Below are positions 13,134-22,759 of a stretch of 29,795 nucleotides of DNA, piece after piece (within the stretch, counting starts at the first letter, position 1; each line of letters begins with the position of its first letter). A program made the translations under genes and the position numbers. Location: assembly GCA_002261195.1 (NCBI GenBank), contig MVBO01000166.1, positions 1 through 29,795 of the forward strand, written 5' to 3'. Origin of the DNA: Bifiguratus adelaidae (Eukaryota > Mucoromycota > Endogonomycetes > Endogonales). The notes under the pieces are model-generated. The model was not told the DNA's origin, did not search any database, and was given only the letters and a program-made list of their open reading frames with translations.

Positions 13134-14925
13134 ATGAAACTTGCGCTACCTGATCGTATTGTCCGAAATGGCCTCTTGAGTTGTATTGCGGGGTAAAGTA
13201 TGCGAGCAGAAGTGGCGAGATACCAAGGACTTATACTTTGTGTTTATGTAGATGTTTTATTTTATGCGTTTCGTTCGGAGTACGACAAAGTATGGGTGTG
13301 TTTGTAGTACCGATACAGACATCTACAGGTACGCTTTTCTGGTTTTACTTGGCCCTTGGCATCCGATTACCAGCGGAATTGATGGTTTTGGACCAGGATG
13401 GGATAGAACAGTGATTTCCGCTGCTGTGGCCGTTCTGCAGCTCTTTTGGTACGTTTCAACCATGCTCATGAATGTTCCATTAGGCATTTAACCTGTTGAT
13501 ACCTCTAAGGGGTCTAGGTCAGCCTGTTATAGTGTTCTTTGCCGGTATGTCATGCGTGATACTAATCCTTGCTATCAAGGTGTGACTCACACTGCGCCAT
13601 GTGATTAGAGCGCAAATTTGGTTTCGCAAAGACGATATTCATTGCGTCCTTTGTATACGCGATGGGATGCATCATCATGGCATTCTCTGGCCGCCTACCA
13701 GGGCTGTTCATATTCGCATGTGGTATCCTGGTAGGAGGAGGCGCTGGCGGCAATTCATTTCCCATCGTATTAGCAAGTGTCGGCAGACGCTTCGTAGCAA
13801 AGTCACGACAACAGGCCACAGCATTCGGCATCGTATCAAGCTTTGGTAGCTTTGGACAATGCATTTTCTTGCCACTTTCTAATGCCTTGATTGGTGTCGT
13901 GGGTTGGCACTGGACCTTCATCATTCTCGGTATTCTCACGTTTTTGGTCAGCTATTTCTCCATCTTTCTTACAACCATTGAGCCGAGAAGATTGGATGAT
14001 CAGGATCTAGACGCTTCGAGAGATGACGAGAAGGTGGAGACGAAAACTGACGATATACCCAAAAGGAACAGCCTATTGAATCCAGATGAGGATTTGGAAG
14101 CCAATACCCACGAACTACCGGATCCAACGATGCATACACTCGAATCTGACAAGCAGCATAACTACACAAAACCTGAACCCATGACCATTGGGGCAGCCTT
14201 GAAGGAAGCAGCAACATCTCTGGCCTTCTGGTTGGTCACTCTTGGTTTTGCGGTGTGTGGATATCATGTCGCGTTTCTAGGTACCCATCTACCTGCTTAT
14301 CTGGTGGGTCTGATCACGTTCTTCTCCACACAGCAATTCACAGTTCAATTAGGATGATCAAGGCATACCACAAAGCATTGGAGGTAAGGTAAAACGTTGA
14401 AACCTTGAGCAAATAGGACTCAGGAGCTTGCCAGCCTGGACTATCAGTGTCATTGGCTTTGGATCCATGTGCGGGACCATACTATCCGGTTGGCTTTGCT
14501 CACGCATTCGTCCCAAGTACATTCTCTCCTTCATTTACATTGTCCGTGGCATCTTGATGATTGCCTTCCTCTTTAGCAAACTCTCCCTCAGCAGCACTTT
14601 TGTTTTCGCTGCCTTCTTTGGTGTTAGTATAATGCTTGCTGCATTTTTACGCAGTCTCTCACCCTCGTAATAGGTTTTTTGGCTATCCACAGTACCACCT
14701 ACCACAGCACTTGTTGGCCAAATATTCGGTCAAAGATATCTCGGTACCTTATCTTCCTTGACGTATATTGGCCATCAAGTAGGCGCTTTCCTTGGCTCAT
14801 TTTTAGGAGGTGTGGAATACGATAGCACTGGCTCCTACAATGGCATGTGGTACTCTTCCCTGGCCCTTGCCGTCATCGGTTGCCTCGTCAATTTCGCAGC
14901 GGATGATCGTTCCCTGAGACGATGA
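13134..14925 (+). CDS. MFS transporter, monocarboxylate/bacterial-OFA-like
   Basis: Eight exons join in phase: 13134-13192, 13252-13328, 13397-13448, 13510-13544, 13609-14303, 14353-14383, 14435-14622 and 14674-14925, giving 462 residues. The protein is a 12-helix major facilitator carrier. The N-terminal half contains SFGVRQSMGVFVVPIQTSTG followed by WDRTVISAAVAVLQLFWGLG and GGGAGGNSFPIVLASVGRRF. A long polar cytoplasmic loop (about residues 190-260) comes next. The second half contains GFGSMCGTILSGWLCSRIRP and FWLSTVPPTTALVGQIFG. The VRQS.G and LFWGLGQP motifs resemble bacterial MFS proteins at least as much as fungal monocarboxylate carriers. The substrate is unknown. The first exon (19 codons) is the least certain part, because its start rests on a single ATG that splices in the right phase. 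Several exons are very short (31, 35 and 52 nt). Confidence 0.85.
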
Positions 14926-15003
14926 ATTATACGATTTCCAAATATGGATAGAGTGTTCTTGCTTCTTCGCTAGTCATGATGTCAGAACAATGCTACGGAT
15001 TTG

Positions 15004-15010
15004 TATAAAG
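15004..15010 (+). promoter_or_regulatory. TATA box of the glycine-zipper gene
   Basis: TATAAAG lies about 41 nt upstream of the start codon at 15051, in the short space after the MFS gene. It supports the next open frame being a transcribed gene of its own. Confidence 0.5.
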
Positions 15011-15050
15011 GCAAACTCGTTCAGTTACTCCCATTCAATCCTACTCAATC

Positions 15051-15404
15051 ATGTCTCAACAATCAGAAATACCAGATTCGTCTCAACAAGTTCATACCAT
15101 GGATCCTCCCGCCACAGACCCGCATCCGCTGGCAGATACACAAACCGCTCAACCGAGCGTCGGTTCCGGCCTGGGAAACCTGATGGGGGGAGTCGCCAGG
15201 GGTACGGAATCCGGCTTTTCGGCCGTTGGTTCCACGGTGGATAGTGTGGCCAGTGGCATTGGACAAGGCGCAAGCGGCATTGGACAAGGCGTTGGACAAG
15301 CTATTGGCGGTGTTGGAAGTGCTGTAGGTGGCATTATGGGGGGTATTGGAAAAGTCATTGGTGGGCTTACAGGCCAAAAAGATGAGAACAAGAAGAGAGT
15401 GTAA
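15051..15404 (+). CDS. Small glycine-zipper protein of unknown function
   Basis: This single-exon frame encodes 117 residues. I do not recognise a family. Residues 1-40 are polar, with many Gln, Ser, Pro and Asp. Residues about 41-108 are rich in Gly with regularly spaced Val/Ile/Ala and repeated GxxxG spacing (SGIGQGA, SGIGQGV, GQAIGGVGSAVGGIMGGIG). The C-terminus is charged (KDENKKRV). Such spacing suits close helix packing in or on membranes, but no long continuous hydrophobic segment typical of a stable membrane helix is visible. There is no signal peptide. A TATA box and a stop codon well before the convergent permease gene (76 nt away) support a real gene. It could be a stress or LEA-like protein or a membrane-associated oligomer; this is not established. 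Confidence 0.65.
   Translation: MSQQSEIPDSSQQVHTMDPPATDPHPLADTQTAQPSVGSGLGNLMGGVARGTESGFSAVGSTVDSVASGIGQGASGIGQGVGQAIGGVGSAVGGIMGGIGKVIGGLTGQKDENKKRV
15252..15293 (+). repeat. 21-nt tandem repeat in the glycine-zipper gene
   Basis: Two nearly identical 21-nt units, each encoding SGIGQG plus Ala or Val, are followed by a shorter degenerate copy (GGACAAGC). The repeat keeps the reading frame, so the glycine-zipper region has probably grown by unit duplication. Confidence 0.7.
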
Positions 15405-15480
15405 GGTCAAATAGAAGTGTATTTGCATTACTGTACACGAGGAAAAATGAATGATATTAGTAGATATCAGGATATGTCTT

Positions 15481-17175
15481 TTACGCGATAATGTTGAAGA
15501 TACGGCGGAAAATGCCAACCTTCTCCTGCTCGACCAAGGGACGCTCTACACGGCCGGTATCGAAATCGCATTCCATGAGGGGAACCACCTTGCTACGCTT
15601 GACAATCTTGTAACCAACGTAGCAGAGAACGAAGGGAACGAGACCAAGGTAGGAGCCGACAAAGCTCACAGCAACAAAGGGAGAGAACGTGTACCAACCC
15701 TGACCAAGAATGATGGCTGTGCAGAGCACAAGCGAGAAGAGTCCGGAGAAAGGATACCAAAGAGCGTGGTAAGGGAGGTCATTGAGGTCGCGACCTTGTT
15801 TGACGTAGGCACGGCGGAAACGGTAGTGAGCACCACCAATACCGGCCCAGGAAATGAAACCTGCAACACCAGTGACATTCACGAGCCATTGGAAAGCCGC
15901 GCCTTGAGCAATTTGGCCAAGTCCGAGGAGAGCGGCTCCAGCAAGACAAGAGAAGATGAGCGCCAAGACGGGAACACCACGCTTGTCAATGCGACCAAGA
16001 ATAGCGGGAGCCTTTCCTTCACGAGCCAAGGCCATGACGATACGAGAAGACGCGTACGTAGCAGAGACGCAGGCAGAGAGCACAGCGATGAATACGACGG
16101 CGTTAATGACATGGGCTCCACCAGAGATGCCAGATCGAATAAAGACCAAAGTGAAGGGAGAGTATTGGGGATCGCTTTCACTGGGAATGAGGTTAGGGTC
16201 AGAGCTTGGGATATCCAGACCAATCATGAGGATAACGAGCATATAGAAGAGCAAGATACGGAAGAAAGTGTTGCGGATGGCACGAGGAACCGCCTTGCGT
16301 GGGTTCTTGGTCTCACCAGCAGTGATACCAACCAATTCAGTTCCTTGGAAGGAGAAACCAGCAGTCAAGAGCACGCTGATGGTTCCAGCGGCTCCACCGA
16401 CGAATGGTCCAGGATCTCTGAAGAAAGTGCCGCCAAGGTACCCATTGCTACCGACAGCCCCAGTGTTGTAAACGATGGCGACGATGATGAAGACAATCAC
16501 CATAAGAATCTTGATGATACAGAACCAGTATTCGACTTCACCATATACTCGAACACCAAGCATGTTGAGACCAAATACAAACACGAGGAAAGCGTAACTA
16601 ATACCAACGTTCATGGCAGCAGGACTCCAGAAACCAAGAATAGAGCCCATGGCAGACAACTCAGTGGCAATGGTGACAGCCCACGAGAACCAATAGTTCC
16701 AACCGAGAGAGAAACCAAGGGCAGGATCAATGAATCGACCAGCGTAGTGATTGAAGGATCCGGAAACAGGCAAAAAGGTAGCCATTTCACCAAGACAGGT
16801 GACGATACAGAACACCATGAAACCGATGATGCCGTAAGCGATCAAAGCACCAGCTGGACCAGCACTTGCAACGTTGCCTCCAGAGGCCAAAAAAATACCA
16901 GTACCAATGGTGCCACCGAGAGCAATCATTTGAATATGACGAGCATGAAGACCACGTTGCATACCCGATTGAAGCGGGTTTTCAGCATCAGCAGCGGCTG
17001 TATCTATAGATCCATCCTGCCCATACTCCTTTGTCTGATCATATCCAGTGTGATCGTAGGTGTAGTCGTTGGTTTGGTAACCCATCTCAGCATCCTCGTA
17101 ATAGCTGCCGTAACTGGGCTCCTCAGGCGCATCGTTGATATGCCCAGGGTTCTGTCCGTAGTTGTACTCAGACAT
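15481..17175 (-). CDS. Amino-acid permease, fungal YAT family
   Basis: This 564-residue intronless plasma-membrane permease belongs to the APC superfamily (yeast Gap1/Dip5-type), which imports amino acids with protons. The core starts with GLHARHIQMIALGGTIGTGI, the signature of the first transmembrane segment. It continues with CLGEMATFLPVSGSFNHYAG, RFIDPALGFSLGWNYW and FSFQGTELVGITAGETKNPR, all strongly conserved. The C-terminal tail has the family DFDTGR motif. The N-terminal about 72 residues are cytoplasmic, rich in Tyr, Asp and Gly, and carry few Lys residues. I chose the ATG at 17175 because the in-frame extension to 17286 reads as hydrophobic leader noise and the family has no signal peptide. 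An AGATAA site and a perfect hairpin lie about 100 nt upstream, compatible with nitrogen control. The substrate is uncertain. Confidence 0.95.
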   Translation of the reverse strand: MSEYNYGQNPGHINDAPEEPSYGSYYEDAEMGYQTNDYTYDHTGYDQTKEYGQDGSIDTAAADAENPLQSGMQRGLHARHIQMIALGGTIGTGIFLASGGNVASAGPAGALIAYGIIGFMVFCIVTCLGEMATFLPVSGSFNHYAGRFIDPALGFSLGWNYWFSWAVTIATELSAMGSILGFWSPAAMNVGISYAFLVFVFGLNMLGVRVYGEVEYWFCIIKILMVIVFIIVAIVYNTGAVGSNGYLGGTFFRDPGPFVGGAAGTISVLLTAGFSFQGTELVGITAGETKNPRKAVPRAIRNTFFRILLFYMLVILMIGLDIPSSDPNLIPSESDPQYSPFTLVFIRSGISGGAHVINAVVFIAVLSACVSATYASSRIVMALAREGKAPAILGRIDKRGVPVLALIFSCLAGAALLGLGQIAQGAAFQWLVNVTGVAGFISWAGIGGAHYRFRRAYVKQGRDLNDLPYHALWYPFSGLFSLVLCTAIILGQGWYTFSPFVAVSFVGSYLGLVPFVLCYVGYKIVKRSKVVPLMECDFDTGRVERPLVEQEKVGIFRRIFNIIA

Positions 17176-17270
17176 GATGGAGAGGCCCAAAGGATGGAAA
17201 AGAATGTGCTGCGAACAGAAAAAGAGGGAAGGTGGGAAAAACAATGTGGGAACGCTAAAATCTCTTATTA

Positions 17271-17276
17271 AGATAA
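17271..17276 (+). promoter_or_regulatory. GATA-factor site upstream of the permease
   Basis: AGATAA fits the WGATAR site of fungal nitrogen-regulatory GATA factors (AreA/NIT2/Gln3 type). It lies about 96 nt from the permease start. One such site is weak evidence, but its position beside an amino-acid permease is sensible. Confidence 0.4.
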
Positions 17277-17278
17277 CC

Positions 17279-17300
17279 GGACACAATTTTTATTGTGTCC
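17279..17300. repeat. Perfect 9-bp hairpin upstream of the permease
   Basis: The arms GGACACAAT and ATTGTGTCC are exact reverse complements around a TTTT loop. The element is about 104-125 nt upstream of the permease ATG. It could be a site for a dimeric regulator or a 5' UTR stem-loop. Confidence 0.6.
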
Positions 17301-17972
17301 TGATTGGGAACAGCTACACACACATCACAAACACATTGTTGAAGGAGCGAAAAAGAGCAGGTCCGTGTCAGAGGGTCACATGGGTTCCCTTGAATTGGCA
17401 TAGTGATCCAGATATGGTATAGGGCGCAGTGGCAGTTGTTCACACGATGAGTAACCCTGGCAGATCCATCCTTTGAGGTTCCACAGGGGTTCATCAAATA
17501 GTTCTTAAGGTGAACTCTCTTCTCTTAAAGCGTAAAAAGACGAGGCTTTGCGCCAAGTCGTGTCTTAGCTACTCCGTAAATGGTTTTGGGTCGGATACGC
17601 TGATGGGCAGCATCTATCTCATGCCTTTTAAAGTAATCCTGAGAACTGAGTTTGAAACCGCACGCCATCTGATTGGAGCGGGCATCGCTTTATCTCCAGC
17701 TGTCACACGGTTGCTTATGGTCCATAATTGAGCGCTAGAACTTCTGTGCGACATGAGATCTATATCTATACACGCTAAGCTTGTTGTGGATATTGTGGGC
17801 ATGAGAATGGGCTTATTGATCTGGAATACTTCGGAATGGCCAACAATTACAATAGCAATGGTCCCGATAATTCTTGCGCTGTTCTCAACACGGAGATTGG
17901 CGGATTCCTCTCTTGTCGTGTTCTTCGCACCTCCTCCCTCTGGACGATGGCGCAAGGCATCCGCGGCTACCG

Positions 17973-17985
17973 ACGCGTCACGTGA
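17973..17985. promoter_or_regulatory. Composite ACGCGT plus TCACGTGA (E-box) element
   Basis: An ACGCGT (MCB-like) hexamer overlaps by one base a perfect TCACGTGA palindrome, the extended E-box bound by bHLH-zip proteins. It lies between the divergent permease and aminopeptidase genes, about 560 nt from the latter. Function is inferred from motif identity only. Confidence 0.4.
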
Positions 17986-18545
17986 TACAAGTTGCCACAT
18001 CCCGCCAAGCGGAAGGCGTATTTTTTGTCTACGTTAGAACATCTCAAAACCCACAAGAGGACACTCTGCGTGTTCGCTCATTTCTGCAGAGTAATCCTGG
18101 CTGTAAATGCAAAGTCACTTGACATTATGCGACTTACAAAGCCCACAGCGTTCATGACATTGTTCAAACGATTCGAGATCATCGTTCTCGAGCTTCGGCG
18201 CAGCTTGAGAGACCAGACTCTATAATTTCCACTCGCATGGCCACAAATATCGACCTATAGCGCAATGGTCAATCTAGTATGACGGAGACTCACTTGTCTA
18301 CAGTAAACCACCAGCAGCCATCGCGTTCACTTGCTGTCATCCACACTAATATTCGCGCATCCACGCGAGTCAATTATGCAAGTTCCAACGAATGGCCGCC
18401 AATTGCAGCGATACTTTCCTAATTCGGTCAAAGAGCACGGGGTGAGCGTTGCATGCCCTTTTTGTTGACTTGTCGCCTTATACTGGTCTCTCTTTGTGTT
18501 GTTCTCTTGGCGTATCTTCTCTCTGAGCAGAAAAATTCTACCAAC

Positions 18546-21438
18546 ATGTCGCAACGTCAAGTGCTGCCCGCTAACGTAAAGCCAGTGCACTACGATCTTG
18601 TTCTGAAGCCAGATTTGACAGCTTTCACGTTTGAAGGCCGAGCTACCGTCCAGTGCGTTCATTGCCTACCTTGTGAGCGCGTTGTAGCATGTTCTCAATG
18701 GACTTAGATTGGCGATCAAGGAAAAGACTTCAGTTATTACACTCAACGTCAAGGAGCTAGAAATACATACTGCCAAGCTATGCAGCGCCAGCCTCAAGAC
18801 TGAGTCTTCGTAAGTGAGACATTGCTCTTGCCAACGCCAACCCTGACCATGTTACAGGCAAGCTGCCACCAAGATCGATTACGATACCAAAAAGGATACA
18901 GCGTCGCTCACCTTTGCCGAACCGTTGGAGGCAGGAACTGAGGCGACACTTGACATGACATTCAAAGGCATTCTCAATGATCAAATGGCAGGTTTTTACA
19001 GATCAAAGTACGAAGATGGCAAGGGAGAGACAAAGTGAGTACATGTCCGAGCTAAATTGACAAAGACTAACCACACCACATCTAGATATCTTGCAACAAC
19101 CCAATTTGAAGCTACCGATGCTCGTCGAGCATTCCCCTGCTGGGATGAGCCGGCATTGAAGGCGACGTTTGATGTCACGCTTATCGTACCCAGCGATCTA
19201 GTTGCTCTGTCTAACATGAATGTCATCTCCGAGCAGCCTGTGGTTGGTGCTGGCAAGGAAGCATTGAGCAAAGTGGAAGGCAAGATTGAGGGCAAGACCG
19301 AGGGCAAGACCGAAGGCCAAACCGGCAAGGATGTGGGTGCGATTACTTACAAGCAAGTCAAGTACGCGACCACTCCGATCATGAGCACCTATTTGTTGGC
19401 TTTCGTAGTAGCACCTTTGGAGTATATTGAAGCCGAAACTTCCGGTGAACACAATGGCAAGCCCATAACCGTTCGTGTTTACGCGCTCCCTGGCTCCGTA
19501 GAGCAAGGACGTCATGCGCTCGACGTCTGCGTCAAGGGTCTAGAGTACTTTGCAAAAGTATTCGGTATCAAGTATCCCCTTCCCAAGATGGATATGGTTG
19601 CCATTCCTGACTTTGAGGCTGGCGCCATGGAAAATTGGGGTCTTGTCACTTACCGAACCATCGCTCTCTTGTTTGACGAAAAAAACTCCAGTGCCGGCTT
19701 CAAAAAGCGGGTTGCCTACACTGTATGCCATGAATTGGCTCACCAATGGTTCGGCAATTTGGTGACTATGGAGTGGTGGGATCACCTGTGGTTGAATGAA
19801 GGCTTTGCTACCTGGGTTGGATGGCTTGCTGTCGACAACATCTTCCCCGATTGGGACGTTTGGACCTCATTCGTTACCGAAGATATGCCCATGGCCCTCA
19901 CACTGGATGCTCTTCGCTCTTCTCATCCAATCGAAGTCAGTGTCAACGATCCCTCTGAAATCCATCAAATCTTCGACGCCATTTCATACTACAAAGGTGC
20001 TAGCGTTATTCGCATGTTGAGCTCTTGGTTGGGAGTGGATTTGTTCTTGGCGGGCGTTCGGCGATATCTGCAGCGCCATCAATACAGTAACGCTAGTACA
20101 AACGACCTTTGGGCGGCTCTTAGCGAGGAAGCGAATCTTGACGTTGAAGAGTTCATGCTCTTATGGACAAAGATGGTCGGCTACCCTGTGCTTAACCTCA
20201 GCGTTGGTAAGGGAGGCGGTATTGAGATTACTCAGTCACGCTATTTGTCCACTGGCGATCTCCAATCCAACGAAGACAAGACTACCTGGTGGGTGCCTCT
20301 CAACGTCAATACTGGAAAGCATGTTGGCACCAAGCAATCCTTGACTTTGACGGAAAAGTCTCAACATTTCGATCTCGGCACCGATAGCGTGTTCAAGTTG
20401 AATGCTAATCAAACTGGAGTATATCGCGTCAACTACCCTGCAGATTTCCTCAAGCGACTTGGCGCAGAAGCCAAGAAGGGCAAATCCGGGTTATTGGCAG
20501 CCACAACCGACCGTGTCGGTTTGATCTCGGATACCGGTAGTTTGGCTGTGAGCGGCGAGCAGAAAACCAGCGCACTCTTGGATCTTATGCTCGAGTACAC
20601 CGATGAGACAGAATACTTTGTCTGGGTTCAACTTTCCACCTATATTGGCAATATCTTTTCTACTTTCTACGCACAACCTGAACCTGTTTTGGACGGTCTT
20701 CGCGCATTAAGGCGCAAACTCTTTGGACCCCTTGCCCACCGTTTGGGCTGGGAAGTGTCTCCCTCCGATGATTACCTTACTACCATGCTTCGCAGTTTGG
20801 CAATCGCTAACGCTGGTCGAGGACGTGATCCATTGGTGATCACAGAGGCATCCACCCGCTTCTGGAAGTTTACGGAGGATCGCAATGCACTCCACCCAAA
20901 TTTCCGCTCGTCGGTATACGAGATGATGTTGGACAATGCTCAATCACATGAAGAAGAGGAGCGCATCTGGAACGCCATCCTAGACGTCTACGAGGACAAG
21001 TCTCTTCCCTCTGATCAAACTCTCATTGCTTTGCGCTCTTTGGCCGATGCGAAGTCACCCCAATTGCTTGAACGCACCCTGGAGCTTGCCATGGATTCTT
21101 CCAAAGTCCGGGGTCAGGACATCATTTACGTCTTTAGGTCCATGGGATCCAACCCTGCTGGCCGGGAACTCGTCTGGAAATTCTTCCACGATCATTACGA
21201 GCTCTTGCACCAACGGTTCGCTCACAACCTCAACATCTTTGGTTACATCGTTGGTTCCGTCATTGATGGTTTCTCAGATAATGCCAAGATAGCCGATGTG
21301 GAAGATTTCTTCAAGGACAAGGATACAAAAGAGTATGCCAGACCTTTGCAACAAGCGATTGAGATGGCCAATGTGAACGCCAAATGGGTTACCAGGGACT
21401 CTGAGGATATCCAAGAATGGGTGAAACGATTCGCTTAA
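18546..21438 (+). CDS. APE2: M1 family zinc aminopeptidase
   Basis: This enzyme removes N-terminal residues from peptides (yeast Ape2/Aap1, animal puromycin-sensitive type). Four exons (18546-18652, 18708-18809, 18858-19034 and 19086-21438) give 912 residues. The substrate motif GAMENWGLVTYR is near residue 308. The zinc site HELAHQWFGNLV starts near 344, with the third ligand in WLNEGFATW. The ERAP1-like C-terminal helical domain fills the last about 400 residues. The start MSQRQVLPANVKPVHYDL matches the cytosolic form. However, the frame stays open upstream to an ATG at 18453, and that extension would add 31 residues with a strongly hydrophobic stretch. A Gly-Lys-Thr-Glu repeat is inserted near residues 190-210. 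The gene ends 88 nt before the end of the convergent DLH-family gene. Confidence 0.94.
19267..19326 (+). repeat. 12-nt in-frame tandem repeat in the aminopeptidase
   Basis: About four to five copies of a 12-nt unit close to GGCAAGACCGAG encode repeated GKxE units. They lie in a loop of the N-terminal domain, where other M1 enzymes usually have a short link between the conserved NMNVISEQP and KQVKYATTPIMST parts. The length is a multiple of three, so the frame is kept. Confidence 0.8.
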
Positions 21439-21526
21439 GACTGTAGCATATACTGTATTGGGCTTTCCAACAACGAACAATCCTGGTCATTGACAATCAA
21501 TCATAATCTGTGCCATTTAGATCTGT

Positions 21527-22513
21527 TTAGGCTTTCAAGTGCTCGTTAAAGAACTTGCTAGTCAAGTCGATGGCTTGGGTGGCACGCTTAGCTTGAGTTT
21601 CATCAGACCAGTCACCACGAGCAGCAGCGAATCCGTGATGCACATCATCGAATCGCTCGTGCTTGCATTTGTCACCGAAAGGCTTGGCCTTGAGGGCATT
21701 CATGTACTCGGTCTAGGCCGTGTCAAACAAACACATCTTCGAAGTTAATGGAATGTCAAATTGCTTACCATATCGGGCTCATCCTTGGTGGGGATTACCA
21801 ACATTGGTCCTCCAGCCTTCTCGGCATCCTCCTTGGCGGGGAAGGAAGGATGAATCAAGGCAGCGGCTCCCCAGAAAGAGTCTTCGGCGGTCGCTTGGGA
21901 GGCAATCTTGGCACCCCAGCAGAATCCAACGACACCGGCGGAGACAGCTCCATCTTGTTGCAAGAAGTTCTTGCACTTGGCAAGATCGGGCATCATCTAG
22001 ATGAGAGGTTGCTTTAGGATCAGTTGACCCAGGTCTGTTTTCGGACGAAATGCCGACACTTACACCCTTGATGGAGCCGGCACTTTGAACCCAAGACATC
22101 AACTTCTCCTTATCGGCCAGATCCTGCTCGGTGAAGGGCTTGCCGCGGAAGAAGTCAGGCATAATGACGTTGACCTTGCTGTGCTCAGCGAGTCTGTCCG
22201 CAAATTGCTTGGTGTTCGGGCTGGAAAATGTATGCAGCGTCAGCAACACTCGAGCGATCGGAAATTACTTGCATGCTCGGACAGAGATACTTACTGGAAT
22301 CCAAAGATATCATAGATCACGAGGATAGCTGTCTTGGTACCCTACATGCATCGAATCAAGCCGTAAGAACAACGACTTTGGCATGAACTCGGACTCGGAC
22401 TCTCGGCCTACCTTCGGACCGACGGTGTAAACATCCATATCCTCAATTTGGAAGATCTCGCCCTTAGGGCTGTAGTCAGACTTGACGGGAGGGATGGTGC
22501 AGCAGGCAGACAT
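21527..22513 (-). CDS. Dienelactone hydrolase family alpha/beta hydrolase
   Basis: Five exons, in transcription order 22412-22513, 22295-22341, 22064-22220, 21769-21996 and 21527-21712, give 239 residues, the normal DLH length. The start MSACCTIPPVKSDYSPKG is typical of the fungal AIM2-like members. The expected Cys-Asp-His triad is present: C128 in GVVGFCWGAK, D174 in PTKDEPDM and H204 in VHHGF. The segment IYDIFGFHPNTKQ spans an exon junction and confirms that intron. The cellular substrate of fungal DLH-like proteins is generally unknown, so only a hydrolase function is claimed. A CRE-type palindrome lies 75 nt upstream of the start. Downstream, the stop is 88 nt from the convergent aminopeptidase stop, so the two 3' UTRs probably overlap. 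Confidence 0.93.
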
Positions 22514-22587
22514 AATGGTATCCTTTTGACAAGACAAAGGGTAAGCGTCGTAGAACTTGCGCGAAACACTTCTCTTTATCCGCCGCA

Positions 22588-22595
22588 TGACGTCA
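22588..22595. promoter_or_regulatory. CRE-type palindrome upstream of the DLH-family gene
   Basis: A perfect TGACGTCA lies 75 nt upstream of the ATG at 22513. With flanking bases the shared string GCATGACGTCA also occurs upstream of TDP1 in the same orientation relative to the gene. It is a candidate Atf/CREB-type stress site. Confidence 0.5.
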
Positions 22596-22759
22596 CCGTG
22601 CTTATAAATTTACCCTACTTGGCGATCGATCAACGTGGCAGAAATAGCCGAAAGGAGAAATACGCTAAGGTTGGTAAGTTTTTCCCTTCAAATGGAGTGG
22701 AGGGAATGGGAGAATATGGCAGAAAGAGCATGCATGCGCACATATTGCATTTGCTTGCA

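Larger units (their letters stand above)
17176..18545. other. Divergent intergenic region, permease / aminopeptidase
   Basis: These 1.37 kb are the largest gene-free space in the window. They contain the GATA site, the hairpin and the ACGCGT/E-box composite. Near 18453-18545 there is an open stretch in frame with the aminopeptidase. Several short frames occur but none shows a recognisable domain or exon structure. No tRNA-like internal promoter boxes were found. Confidence 0.5.

Noticed and set aside
12944-13153. 69-codon frame upstream of the MFS gene
   Set aside because: It is not in phase with the first MFS exon and has no family features; probably promoter or leader sequence.
15451-17271. 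606-codon open frame on the plus strand over the permease
   Set aside because: The translation is Asp/Glu/Asn/Thr-rich low-complexity text with no domain, while the minus strand encodes a complete YAT permease. Codon bias explains the open frame.
17753-18225. Overlapping 77-94-codon frames in the permease/aminopeptidase spacer
   Set aside because: No domain, no hydrophobic pattern of a real protein, no splice support; expected by chance in 1.4 kb.
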